Below, piece after piece: positions 48,249 through 61,429 of a stretch of DNA of 64,000 nt. A model generated the notes under the pieces. It was not told the DNA's origin, did no database searches, and worked only from the letters and a program-made list of their open reading frames with translations. The stretch comes from Sipunculus nudus. Taxonomy: Eukaryota > Annelida > Sipuncula > Golfingiida > Sipunculidae. Where the stretch lies: contig CM049310.1 of NCBI GenBank assembly GCA_026874595.1, forward strand, positions 7,626,001 to 7,690,000, given 5' to 3'. How positions within the stretch are numbered: position 1 is the stretch's first letter; the number at the start of each line of letters is the position of its first letter. Both the position numbers and the translations under genes were made by a program.

Positions 48249-51200
48249 TTTTTGTTAAGTCCATATTTTTTTTATAAATTGCCAAATTGAATATACTTTG
48301 TGTTATAGAAATACAAGTGATCTAAACATGAAGTACCGAGTTGATTTTATTCAAGATATCATTGGTTGGTTCTGTAAATCTGAAAAAAAAGTGCTTTGGT
48401 TTATCTAGTCTGCTTATTCATAATTAACATAATTATAATTGCTTGATTTATTCAACTTCCACAATAAAAATATCCCTCAAATGTCTGGTTTTACAAGACA
48501 AAGTGAGTTAGAAGGATAGAAGCAACGTGCGTCATGCCATCTCATCGTGGTCCTCTACGACCATGAACTTATAAAATATTCTTATAAAATATTATCTTAA
48601 AATCGAAAGTATTCTAAGTGGTTTCCGTGCATTTATGACTTGATCTGGCGGCTGGTATCTGTCGCTATGCCCTCTGAAAGGAGGAGAGACAACACTCGTC
48701 ATTTCAATGTCAGTGTCACTCTCCCCGGCTATCATAACGCATCTTATTAGTTCAATATCTTCAGAGCTTGATTCATGATGTCTGCTTCTAGATAACGAGT
48801 TGCCCTTTGACCTCATGTTTTACAGTGCTATGTTTTGGCCGAATGTCGTCTGCGTGATTGTATGATGGAACTATAAATTTATATATATATATGTGTATGT
48901 ATATGTATATATTATATATTTATACATGGATATTTTATGGTTACAATATTAAAGTGTGAGTACATATATACTCTGGTCACTGGATGAAATTCAACTGCAA
49001 AATTTAAATTTGTTGGTAAAAGCAAAACTTGTTAATGGGTTTTAAACACGCCAAATTACACACCAGCAGAGTACACGAGGGTGTCATGTCAGATATCATG
49101 TAAAACTCGGAGTGTTCCCGATAATAAGTATTTTATATGTTAAGGCATTCAGATTCAAACATTACCTGATCATGACCTTTACTGAAGAGATTTTATAGGC
49201 AACCATATACGTTTAAGAGAGAGATACATAAAATAGGCCTTAAATTTGATTTCCAATATTTATAATATATTGAATAAATGTAAACCAGTGCCTTATCTGG
49301 TGATTTTAGACAGTTATATTTTTCTCACAAAGCTTCTTCCTTGCATAGTGTCATCTGTTTTCTCATCTTATATTGAACCGTTGAAAGCATCTTAAATTAT
49401 AGATCAAAAAGCTTTTCATGTAGGCCAGGAAAAGTGAACGCCCCCCGATAACCAAATATAGACCAAGACGCCACCGTTAAGCCTGCATTGTCTTTCTAAA
49501 GACAGCACAAACCACGTAATAAAATGTGACAATGTAATATATCATTTTCGTTTGGATGAATATTCTTCCACCGCCGGTGACTGATTTAGTATCAGGGAGT
49601 ATTTAGGCAGCCACAAGGCGGTCATTCGCGCTGTCATACTAAAGAGGTGGGGAGGCTAATAGTAACCAGGGCTATTAATTCCCGTCATACACCGCAACCG
49701 GAAGAGACAAGGGGAGGGAAAGGTCACGTCCAGGTATGAAACCGTGTGTTTGCAGACGCCAAGTCTTGCTCCCTAAGTGAACTCAGGATGTCTCCAGAAG
49801 ACCCATGGGCTTTCCCGATGGCATAAAATCATTTTTAGCCCTCTTTGACTGACGTATCCACATGCGGTGGCCCTTTGATAATTTACCTCTACACTCCGTA
49901 TGGACTTATCCCATTTACTCTATTAGCAACATAATGATATAAGAAGACCAAAATAAACCAAATATCTCTCTTATTAGGTTTTGCTCTTTATTTTTTTATC
50001 CTTTTTATAGGCTTAATATTAGGTTAATTCACGACATAATAATGTCTATCTAGACAATAAAGAGCATAGAAGGTTGATTTCAGCCATTTACTATTGCATA
50101 TTAACACTTAAATCATCAGGGGATAACGAAACTTCACAGAAACGAAGCATTAAATAAAGATCTGGCAGTTTTTGCTTTGGATGGAATTCTCACCCTGTTA
50201 CCTCTTTCGAATCGTGTTGTTATTCACAGCCCGACAGTCCCGCGCATAGAATTTTCTAAATCCTGCCTGATAAAAAAAGTCATATTCAACGATGTGGTTT
50301 ACATCATCCCATTTGACTGATACCTTAGGATGGTCGAAACTCTATGGAAAAACGAACCATGCAATCACTGACGTATCCGGGTTTGGTCTGGATCATGTAT
50401 CAAACCATAAAATACACAGGGAAAATTTGCTTTATACGATCTTATACTTGTCTACATGTCCGTCAGTCAGATTGGGTACCCCGCCTTGAATTAAGCAATA
50501 ATATTTGTTAATACACTGGAGAACAGCCTTTAATACTTAAAGAATATTTCATAAAAATAAATTCATTGGTTTTGCACGGGACGAAGGTATATGATCAGAC
50601 AAGTCCTACTCCAACGTTTCAAATTATATATTTTCAAATATTTAAGAATAAGTATTAGTGTTATATCAATTATTCAATTATATCGATTCTTTCACAATCC
50701 ATTATCTCGGTTGCATTTTTTGCATAATCAAAAACAAACGATCATGTAGGCAAATGCATATCCAAAGAAGTCGGGGCACAATCAGCGAACAGCATTAAAA
50801 GTTAACCCGGTGTCAACAACTCTGCTGTGACCTTGACCTTTCAGCGTGATATACACGTGAGACTGGATTTACTAGATCAGTATTTTAAGTGTTATTATAC
50901 AGAACATTTCACGGTTATATAGATGGTACATAAAAATAATCAATAAATAATCAATTATCGGTTCTTTTTTATCTTTCAATCATCGATTATGTTTTTACAT
51001 CCAATTCCTACCTCTAAGAACCATGTAGGAATCGTCATCCAGTAAACATCAGTTCTAATACATGTTTATACACATGATAGTTTCATTTTTGCCACAATAT
51101 TGCAGCTTGAATGCTTCAGCTCCCTTCTTTGGGGAATGTCTATGTCTTTTGGATACATTTAAAAATTGACAAATTAGGTCAGTAAAAATAATCGCTAACA

Positions 51201-52300
51201 ACGAAAATCAATCTACAAATAACTTGATCTGTATCTTTCCCGAACCGTTGAATTTTTTATTAAGTGCATGCACTTTCATTCAGAAGCCGGAGAGCATTAT
51301 TTGATATAGCGCTAGTATTATTAGTGTGATTGATGCAAAACTGTTTGATAGCAGGTAAAGTAATTGCCCCGCATAAACGTCATAACTGTTATGACGTCAG
51401 ACCTCATGCTTTGTCCCCCACCCCCTGTTGTTTACCGCATTTTATAACCTTAGACAAACCAGGCATATCTCCACCTGACTCACATACACGTGTATACATA
51501 TCAGGTCTTGACCTTTGACCTGGGCTGGCCTGGCCGGCCAGGTTTACTCAGGTAACATCTGTTTAGGCAAGTGATATGAGAGGATATGGATTACTTACCT
51601 TTGTGAAGACTAGGTTGTAATTTGTTACATTTTGTTTGAAGTATCCCGGAATGGTTTACACGCATGTGTATAAAACCATAGTCTATATAGGTTGGTAGAA
51701 GGTAATTGTAATTATGACTGTCTGAAACCATTGATTGTATAGTGTGATCACGTTTTATCGATGTCAAAGCTTTGGAATACTTGACCAGTGCAGTTCTTTT
51801 TCCAAAAAATTGTTCGAACTTATATTGTCTATTTAAAAAGGGAGCTTACGTGATAAAGGGGATACCTATTTATGTGTATGTGTGTTTAAGTGAGGGAGAC
51901 GGACAATATACTATATACTATGTTCTCTTTATGCATGTTCATCATGTAGAGACTTGAGCAAGGCTGTGTGGATGCGTTTGACACAAACATGCAGTTGCAC
52001 TAACAATATATGAATATGCATGTGTAGCATCGAGGATAGTCCTGAGAAACCATCAACAGGAGATTCATGATTAAAATTCAGTTCCCAGTAGTAATTTAAT
52101 TACTTACATAAATCATATATAATGTACAACAGAGTTTGGAGTCTCCCTCGGAGGATTCAGTAACAGACGCCCTGCCATTAACCGGAGCATCTACCGTGTG
52201 AATTATGATTAAACATGGTGCATACACAGCTATTAGTATAACTGAGTAAATGCCACATGTTGAAAACGGAAGAGCTCAGTATCAGCAATATGTTAGTAGA
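48249..52300. other. Unique intergenic DNA
   Basis: No gene recognised. A less AT-rich interval at about 49560-49870 and a cluster of regulatory-type words at 51390-51545 are the only notable structures. Open frames are all under 76 codons. Confidence 0.5.
51509..51542. promoter_or_regulatory. DR1-type nuclear-receptor motif next to a GC palindrome
   Basis: TGACCTTTGACCT (51509-51521) is a perfect direct repeat of TGACCT spaced by one base, the consensus bound by RXR/HNF4/COUP-TF type receptors. Eight bases on lies CCTGGCCGGCCAGG (51529-51542), a 14-bp perfect palindrome. A CRE-like TGACGTCA is nearby at about 51394. The motif matches are exact, but whether they function in transcription is unknown. 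Confidence 0.35.
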
Positions 52301-54124
52301 TTTTTAGCTCAGCTGACTATAAGTCATCTGAGCTATAGTCGTGGTCCTTTGTCCGTCGTCCGTCCGTCCGTCCGTCCGTTAACAGGGCACGTTTTAACAC
52401 GGTTGGACCTACGAATCCAAAATTTTGTATACCATAAGATGTCCCCAAAATCTTCTACCATACCGAAAATTGGATCATTAGGACTTCGTTCCTTCGAGAT
52501 ATTAAGGAAAAACCTCCGTTTTCCATAAAAAAGCCATTGTTACACTTCAAGGCTGCCTAATATCAAAACATATTTAGTATTCATATTTTTCCATACATTT
52601 TCTATGAACATTCCAAAAATTAGGTCAGTATTAGGTATTATTTTGAAGTTATGGGCCCAAATATAATACAATTTAAAAAAAAATCAGGAAATATATTTAC
52701 TCACCTAACATGAGAATCGCTGAAGCTGGAGACTTTTTTTTCAGGAATATAACTTTATTTAATCAAGATTCAATTGTTTACCAAAAATTAGATCTGAATT
52801 TTGCAAATTTTTTAAGTTATTAGCATAAATAAAAAATCAATTGCTTAAATTTAGTCAAACTTTGGCAATGGCACATTTTTTCCCTGTAAGCACTGTTGAT
52901 TTAATTTTCACAGTATATATACATAAGGATTTTAAAATCTGAAATTTCAAAGGAATTGATTGAAAAGAGTAGTTTTTATTCAAGTTTTCATACACCATGT
53001 CAAGTGTTGTTTACAGCTAGCCCACCTAGTAGTACAGCCTTCACATGCATTATGTAACCCACCCCAGGCAGCTTGCCTTGGCTCAGCTTGGCCACTACAA
53101 GCAGGCTTCCCTTCTGCCCTACCCTCCCCCCCCCCCCACGATGGTGCATTAACTAGATGAATGTTATAATTTTCTGTATTTTATTTTATTCTTGGCTATG
53201 CTACATTTTAGACATTGTATTGTACCACCAGGGTTACAATGATTAAAGTGCACATTTAATTGTGTCCCCCAAGTAGTGTATTGCTATAAAACTGTGGATG
53301 TTCATCAGATAAGTAATTCCTTACTTCAGAAGAGTAAAAACTTGGTGTGAAATTGACTATTAATTCCAGTAATAAATTATAGCTGATGTTGTTTGTCCCT
53401 CACTCAACCAACAGTGTGTATACTTTATTTGGAAAGATTTTTTTATTTTATCACATTTACTGAATCTTTCATTTTATTTCGGTGAATAAAATTAAGCATG
53501 TACTGAAAACTCCAATGTGCAAAACTTTTTAATAGTGATTCAAGGAATAATCTTGTAGATGCCATGTTGTGGCATTATTTTCTTTGAAATTCAGTTTAAA
53601 CATTTGTGATTTAAAAATAATAAAATATATGTGTATGCATAATATGACCCAATATGAGCTACGCTCTGGATATATAATGATAATGTTAATATTTTAACTT
53701 ATATTTTCAGTTTTTTTATTACAAATTTATAAAACTTGTAAATAAAAAAATGAATCAGATAAAAACTATTAACGGAAAAAGTGAATATACTAAGCTTATA
53801 TATAAACTTAAATGCATTATTCCCTTGAAAGTGAAATAAAAGTATTAGTCCATTCTGTTCACTTGCCTGTCCATCTGTAAATTTTTCATATGCATCACAG
53901 TATCTCAAAACTTTTACTTTTTTTTCTTCATGACATTCTTGTCAGAGTATTAGTTTGCAATCATATATTTAGAACTTTACTATAACCAAGTGGGAGGGCC
54001 CCTTTCCTCTTAGCTTCTCATATGCTTATTTAAATGAAAAACATTACAATAGAATATTTTGCATGTTTTGCATTTGCAAAAAAATTTCAAACTTAAGCTG
54101 AGCGCCGTGACCCATGGGTCCTTT
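52301..54124 (+). mobile_element. E2 element, copy with both ends and internal deletion
   Basis: Starts TTTTTAGCTCAGCTGACTATAAG with a GTCCGTCGTCCGTCC run. The body is close to 19445-21224, by eye the best-conserved pair in the window, and includes the same C tract position (53126-53137). After 54059, where that copy carries about 490 bp more, this one jumps almost directly to AAGCTGAGCGCC, palindrome GACCCATGGGTC and CCTTT at 54124 (terminal G replaced). The intact palindrome and close match suggest a fairly recent insertion. No coding capacity. Confidence 0.8.
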
Positions 54125-55013
54125 ATTTTCATCGATATGTAATTTTAGGAGCACACAAGGATGGGAAAAAAAATAAATGGATACGACATAGACAGTTTCT
54201 GTATTATATTGCTGTATGAAGGATTTTACGTGTGGCAGTGACAGGCGGGGCTCACGATAAACAAAGTATGCTGGTAAAAAGTACGATAAAGATAATTTCC
54301 CGACTCCACCCAAGAATCGACAGAGGCTTGCTTTGCAGTAGAAGCGCATTTTGCATTTAGATATAAATTGGAAGGAACAGAAAACATTTACCGCCATAAT
54401 GTTATTTCTCATGGGAAACTGTCCTATCAGTTAGATATATTTATCTTGGTACTAATGGCACTCAAACAGTGTGTATATTTTCTCATAATTACTGAGTATA
54501 TTGGTAAATCTGGCTGTAGGTATGTGGAAAGCCGTCTGAATTAGCCGTTTTTTTGACAATTTTCATAACGCTCTCCCGCCATGCATAAGGACATTATGCG
54601 CGGCATCATGCATTGCTTTGGAGCTGCAGCCATGTTTCTGTGTATAGAAAATACATACATTTTCGGTAATTTCATAATATTTTGAAGTATATAGAAGTAA
54701 AGTTTTAAACGACTCCAATAAGGATTATAATATAACTAAGTGTTCACGTCCTCATGCACCCCTGTCAGGTCTAAAGTCGGGGTAACACGGCTATTATGAA
54801 ATAAATTGTATATGCCTGATGCGTTAAACGTAATGTATAGTGTCCTGTGTTTAGTATTTTAACTTATAAATCCATCAAGGAATGTCATATGTCCACGTAA
54901 ACTTCTATAAATATCACCAAGCAAATGCTTGAGCATCCAGCGAAAAACGTTTTATATCTAGTTTACAAAAGCTTTTTTTCTGTGAAACCCAAGCATGTCT
55001 GGTGCACTTTTTC

Positions 55014-55113
55014 CATCAACGTCCGAGTTTTAGCATCAACGTCCGAGTTTTAGCATCAACGTCCGAGTTTTAGCATCAACGTCAGAGTTTTGGCATCAAC
55101 GTCCGAGTTTCAA
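55014..55113 (+). repeat. 20-bp minisatellite, five units
   Basis: CATCAACGTCCGAGTTTTAG is repeated head to tail five times. Units 1-3 are identical and units 4 and 5 carry a few substitutions. There is no spacer between units, so this is not a CRISPR-like array. Confidence 0.95.
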
Positions 55114-56487
55114 CATACCAGTTCTGTAAAATCCAAATGTATTTCCAGTATTGTCACGGTTATTAAATTTCTTATCTTATATAGATTAATCAGCTTAGAA
55201 ATGACTTGACTACGACCAGGTCATGTGATTGTAGGTTCCCCTGACATAGACATTAGTCGCCTACAGCAAACTCATCTTTCACATTCTCCGGTCATCTCCT
55301 CATGATGAATTAGACATAGTACATCACAATATGACCCTGTTGATTTTACCAGATTTATCAGTTGCAGTAACCACACAGCATATTAAATATACAGTTACAT
55401 GTGTATCTACCTGTCGACTAAGCCCATCTGGATCGTTAATAAAGCGTATCTGGTACCAGACCAGTTCTGACGGACCTCATGAGGAAGGAATGCAAATTAC
55501 ACAAACATGATGTATTATAACACGTGTCTGATCTTATATACTCTTTCAAATATAAAATAAATAAAAAAATATTGATTCAAGTAAAAAATGTTAATGTGGA
55601 TCGAAACTGCGTAACATAAAATTCTATTCGAGAATGTGAAAGGGTTAAAGCAAAAATGGTCACAGACATTTGCATTTATAGTCCAAGCGAGAGGAATCTG
55701 CGAGAAACCGTTCTGTCCAGCTTGAAACCTTGTAACGATAAACAGAAGCATAGTTCTAATTGGGATCGCCGATGTCTCCAAAAACCTTCAAAGCACCATG
55801 GAGATTAGTCTGACCTTCTTTCTTTCAAGAAATGCTTTGACTGTAAAAAAGTGACTTGTGTAAAAGACACCTCTGTCTACCTGTCATCCCACCCTGCCCT
55901 GCCCACGCTTTTATCTACAGGTTCCTGTCCTATAATTTACGTTAAGGGCATGGGATAATGGCACAGATCTGCAGAACGAGCCACTTTGCCAAACGACTCT
56001 TTTTTATGTTATAATTTACTCCGCAGTATCGCTATGATATATAATTAGAAAAGATTTTGGACACTATGGCTGACATATACGGTCACATATACTCTAAATT
56101 ATGCATTTCTTTTACTCCTTTCATTTGACCGCTGTTTTCTATAGTACTGTTTGCTAGGTAACGCCACTACAACTGATTCTAGCTCGGGGCCAAGAGTGTT
56201 CCAACCAATGATGGCTGGGTTCGCCCAAGTTTGAAACTGGTAAGACTCCACTCACTTTGATCGGAACACCCTGGGCCACATGTCTGTGGCGGTACCTAAC
56301 AAACATTGCCATAGAAGACAGAAATTCTACGGACAGAATACGTTGAAAGCCAAACTGTCGGGCTTTTGAATTGGTTGTGGGAACACAGTAAGATCGATGT
56401 ACTTTCTTGATGATTTATAAAATTTACCAGATAGCGAGTCATTATCACTGAAGTACGCAGAATGTTCAACATGTCTAGACTTACATT

Positions 56488-56993
56488 ACAATAATAATAA
56501 TAATAATAATTATAATAATAAAAAAGATAACAATAATAATAATAGTAACAACAACAACTAGAAATGTGCTCAGGGAGCGCACACCTCCGCAAAGGCAGGT
56601 CATTACCCCTATATTCAAAAATGCAGCAATTTTCTTGATAAAAATTACTGGATCCAGGTGGTGATTACTAAACCTTTCAGGAAAACGGCACTTGCACGTG
56701 GAGTGACGTCACTCTCCTCTGTGACGTCACTTCTGTTACGGCACAACTCGCACTCCAAAGATGGCCATTTCGTCACATGCTACGTCCCCGTGTAAACAAA
56801 TGTGCTATAAAACCCCGTAAAATACTCATACCGAGCTTATCTACGCATGGACCAACCTCAAAATGTAATCAATTGTTCCTTGTATCTGCGTAGCAGTCCC
56901 GAAAAATTTACTCAAAATCCATTCAGAACTTTTTGAGTAAAGACAAACCAACGCCACCAAAAACATAACCCCCGTAATTATTATTATTATCAT
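56488..56993 (-). repeat. Dispersed repeat bounded by AAT/ATT tracts
   Basis: The left boundary is an AAT-rich tract (56488-56540) and the right an ATT tract (56976-56993). Read on the minus strand it starts GGGGTTATGTTTTTGGTGGCGTTGGTTTGTC and continues with ACTCAAAAAGTTCTGAATGG and ATACAAGGAACAATTG. This order matches, from memory, a short interspersed repeat widespread in marine invertebrates whose ends read CCTCCGCC...GGAGG. The middle (56700-56730) differs and holds two TGACGTCA motifs. No protein is encoded. Confidence 0.55.
56700..56815 (+). promoter_or_regulatory. Twin CRE motifs with TATA-like box
   Basis: TGACGTCA occurs at 56704-56711 and 56722-56729, 18 bp apart. Downstream come AAAGATGGCCATTT (YY1-like, about 56757) and TATAAAA (56806-56812). 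The order is promoter-like, but no transcript or reading frame follows within the repeat. Confidence 0.3.
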
Positions 56994-58874
56994 TATACCC
57001 TGTTAAAACACCCCTGTCCACTAATTTTCGCGATATTTCTTTTAATTATAATTTGTTTGCCACTACAAATTAGCTTTAATCACAGAAAGTAATGTGGCGA
57101 TCTAAGATGATTTAAATGAGCCATAGATATATTTACTTTGCGACGCCGGGTCAGACCGGGCATCTCCTGATTGACACGTGTTTTGCCTCGGCGATGCACA
57201 CGGACCCACGTTATGTTGACAACGCCCGGTCCACTGCTTTTTAATTTGTTAACAGGAGAAAGCAAACGGTTTCAGGGCAATATTTTGGCATGTACAGATT
57301 TCGAGTCAATTCGTGTCGGACATGGATTTTTGTAACGTTCCGGAGTACATGGTGCTGGCATTCAACGTTATTTATATTTAAAAGGTAATCTGTGTTATGA
57401 TAATGCCTTATATGCACTCAGATCACTTCGGTTGAATCTGCTGTTTTCTAGGGTCTGATGAACATACGAAGCCGCCATGAAAAGTATTCCTGCAAAAGGC
57501 CATGTCAACTCTTGTGCGCCGTACAACAGCAGAGCAATTTATTGTGTGCTGATCATACCACCCCTCATAGATTTTACCTTGCAACCCCTAAAACAATACG
57601 GATTCAAGAAAGAGAATATAAAAATCCCATATATACTGTAGGCTTCAAATGAGGTTAATGGGCGATTTTAGAGGCTTCTATGGCAAACTGAATTTTCAAG
57701 GTAATTCTGCATTTGCAACCTACCTATGTTTGTTCTTCAGCAGCATATCGAGCTCATGATATATCATATTATAATAATTACCAATGCATTCGTTTAAAAA
57801 AAAACTGGGAACGCGTTTAACTCTTTTCTGTGATGATTAAGTGGAAATGGCAACCGTGGGGATTCCTATTCCGATACCTATGTTTTCTAGTGTAATATTG
57901 GGCCGTACAAACATACCTGGCCTGATCGGCAGTGGTCGACAGCCGATGAAACTAGTCTCTCCTCAGAACGCTACCAGATCCTATCTATTGTGTATTTATT
58001 TCCTTTGACATTTCATTCCGTAACAACTCTAACTTCCCCAAGAGAATTTGAAACTGTCAGCGGTATTAAGCTAAGGGAAAACGTAGGCGCCTGGGGTGCC
58101 AAGGCCTCACGCCAGGGCGTCCGAGGACCGCCTCTCCGGGACATTTGAGGGTTCTAGGTGTAAAAACTTGACTTCAAATAGCGCTCCAATGTATTTTTGT
58201 AAAAAGAAACACTGTGATGCCGCATCGAAGGAAAAATAAGGTCAAAAATGGGTAGTTTGGTGCAGATTGGATAGTGTTACGTTGATTGTAGCGCGTGTTG
58301 TGTTTGCTGATGCCAGCAGTGGTGGCCTGTATATTTACTGACGATGTATGTACCCTTTATTTACCAATCTTTTTCCCCGGGTAAATATTATTTGAACCTG
58401 TAAGCCTATAAATCCACACAACGCGAGAACTAGCAAAGATCCCCTGCCATCGCTTATTCGCATTGCACCCTTTTTATTGCCTAAACTGCATTTTAGACAA
58501 AACCTTTCTATGGCAATTAAATCGCATGGATTCTAGTTTCAGTTTCATTATATATTAGGCGGACGACAAGTCTGTGATTTTTTTATCGGAAATCTAAAGA
58601 GACTGTCTTACTAACCTTATCAGTGAGTTGTCCACATCTCTTTTCAGCATAAAGACGCGATTGTATATATCTACCTTCAGTTATTTGTTGGAGTTTCCAG
58701 GGATTCTAAATAACAAGAGTTTTCTAGCCTATATATTTGGCTCCGATTGCCAATGCCATGTCTGCATTTATAGATACAGGCCTGTATCGCTGATTCCGTG
58801 GCACAGTATCTGTTCCAGTTTGTTAACCCATGTGGTTTTTAAGTATACAATTAACCTTGGTGACTTCTCATTCC

Positions 58875-61290
58875 TTTTTAGCTCAGCTGACTGAGGTATA
58901 GCGATCACTCTTTTTCCGTTGTTCGTCTGTTCGTCCGTCAATGGGACATTTTTTTTTTTTTTGCTTTATTTTTGAGACCTTCAGATGAAGCAGTCTGGTC
59001 ATTAATAGGGCACAAACCATAACCTTCATTCCTAGAAAATTCTAACTGTAACTGTAGGGAGGTCCTAAGCAAATATCCTTGAAAACCTGAAATTAGGTAA
59101 TGATGACGTATATTTTGAAAACTTCGGGCCAAAAAGGTGATTTTTAGCACCCAGTGGGTTAGACGGGGCACAAATTGTAACCGCTGAAAATAGAAGCTTT
59201 TATCTACACACCCATAGAGGTTTATAAAAATATCTGAGGAAACCTGAAATGAGGTCACTGCGATCTATATCTTCCGAGCTATTGGGCTCAAAAGTATGCC
59301 CCCCCCCCCTCCAGAATTATTAAAAATTGATACATAAGCTCAAGTATCTGAATAACTAATGCATTGATTGCCATGATTCTTTTTATATATATTGATCATG
59401 GAGTGTTTCATAATTTCCTGAAGACTGATGTCCTTTTTTAACTCAGCTTACTGTAAGTCATCTGAGGTATAGCTATGGCGCTTTGTCCGTCGGCCGTCCG
59501 GCCGTCCGGGCGTCCGTTAGCAGGGCACAAATCGTAACCGCTGAGCCTAGAAGCCTGTAACTAAAAACCTAGGAAGGTTCATGAAAAATATCCTTGGATA
59601 CTAGAAATTAGGTCACTGCGACCAATATCTTCCGAGCTATGGGGCTTGTAAATAATAAAAAATTTGATACAAAACCTCAAAAAACTTGATAATTAATGCA
59701 TGGATTATCATGAAACCTGCTTTGAATTTTGACCATGGCTAGTTTAGTTAGTTCTCGAAAAGTGGTGGCGCCACCTGTATTTTTTTCTTATTTTTACGAA
59801 TATTTTTCTATTTCTTTTCTATAAAATGACTACAATCATGTCAGTTTCTCAGCTGTGATAACATCTAGTGTCCCAAACCTGGTGTGTTTATTGATCACAA
59901 GTGGATGCCCTATAGTAATCACCCTGTCTGTCTGTCAATCTGTTTGTCTGTCTGTTTGTCCATCTGGCACGTTTTGAAACCGTTAGACCTACGAATCCAA
60001 AACTCAGCATACTGTTAGATGTCCCTAAAATCTCTTAACAAACCGAAAACTAGGCCACTGCAACTTCGTTCCTTCGAGAAAATTAAGGGAAATCTCAATT
60101 TTCCATTAAAAACCTTTTATCACACCAAATGATTGCTAAATTTCAAAACCACTTATCTCTTTTTCTTAATATTCACCATAAATATTGTCCTATATATTCC
60201 CTATATACATGGCAGAATTTAAGTCCGTATTACGTCATTTCTTGAAGACATGGGCATGAACATAATGTACCTTGTAAAATTAGGAAAGGTATTACACCTG
60301 AAATAAGGTCATAGTGATTTATAGTTTGCGAAACCATGATTTTGAACACCCATTGAGCCAGAGGCAGATATTATATCTGGTACCTCAAGAATCTTCAAAT
60401 ACAACTTCCAGGGAAGTCTGGAGCAAATCTCCATGGAACCTGAAACTAGGTCATGTTAAAGTCTGTTGAAGACTGGTGGCGCCACCTATATTGTTTTCTT
60501 ATTTTATGCATTTTTTCTCCGTTTTTGAAACCTTCAAATAAAGCAGCAAAATCCACAACCGTCATACCTAGAATCTTCTTACTCTTTCTCCTACAAGGTT
60601 CTAGGCAAATCTCCTTGGAAACACGAAATTAGGTCATAATGACCTGTCTTCTGCGAGCCACTTGCTGATACCATGATTTTGAGCTCCGAGAGAGTCAGGC
60701 GGGGCACAAAATGTATCCATTAATGATTTGGCCAATATCCAGGGAAGTCTTTGACATGTCTCCTTTGATTACAGAAATTATGTTACTGTGACCTATATTC
60801 TGTGAACACGAGCAGAAAACCTATTTTTAAGCACCTAAAAAGTCACACAGGGTACATAATGTAACTGTTGGATCTATAAATGTCTTTCTTAATGTAAACC
60901 GAGGTCATTGTAATGTCTCCTTGGACATCTAAAATGAGGTCACTGTGAAATGTATTCTGTGAGCTATGTGAAAGAAGATGATTTCAGTACCCTGCATGCA
61001 GGTCAGATGGACACAAGCCTTGGTAGATTGACGTGGAAACATTTAATTTAGCATCTAGGGAGTTCCTATAAAAAATTTCTTGGAAACCTTAAATAAGGTC
61101 ACAGGTCATTGTTACCTATTTTCTAAGGACTATGGGGAAAAACATGATTTTGAGCATACTAGAAGTCTTTTTACCCATTGTTCAAAGTGCCTTAACAAAT
61201 ATCTTTCACCAGATCATAACATCTATCATTAATACATGCATTAACCTGTTTTTCCAATTCAACTGAGCGTCACGGCTCATGAGCCACTTG
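58875..61290 (+). mobile_element. E2 element (diverged subfamily), two 5' ends and a tandem core
   Basis: Starts TTTTTAGCTCAGCTGACTGAGG. A second 5' end (TTTTTTAACTCAGCTTACTGTAAGTCATC) lies at 59434, so one copy follows or interrupts another. The core contains several decayed units of roughly 150-180 bp with GGGCACAAA, TCCTTGGAAACC and AATTAGGTCA; two GGTGGCGCCACC palindromes occur (59764, 60477). The 3' end is CAACTGAGCGTCAC, palindrome GGCTCATGAGCC and ACTTG at 61290. That palindrome differs from the other copies by two paired substitutions, keeping the stem. No coding frames remain. Confidence 0.75.
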
Positions 61291-61429
61291 TTTTCATTCC
61301 TTATTCCTATATTTCAATATCCACCAAACAAACGTTTCGTTTCGTGATAATAGTTATAAAGGTTTAAAAAATAATTATGCTAGAATTCAAACAAACGCGA
61401 GTGGAACAAAAACCCTCCTGGGGTGGCCC

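Larger units (their letters stand above)
54125..58874. other. Unique DNA with a minisatellite and one dispersed repeat
   Basis: No gene recognised. Contents are a 20-bp minisatellite (55014-55113) and an AAT-flanked dispersed repeat with paired CRE motifs (56488-56993). The longest open frame is 122 codons (54044-54412, minus) with no motif known to me. Confidence 0.5.

Noticed and set aside
55014-55113. CRISPR-like array
   Set aside because: Units are contiguous with no spacers, and the DNA is eukaryotic. It is a minisatellite.
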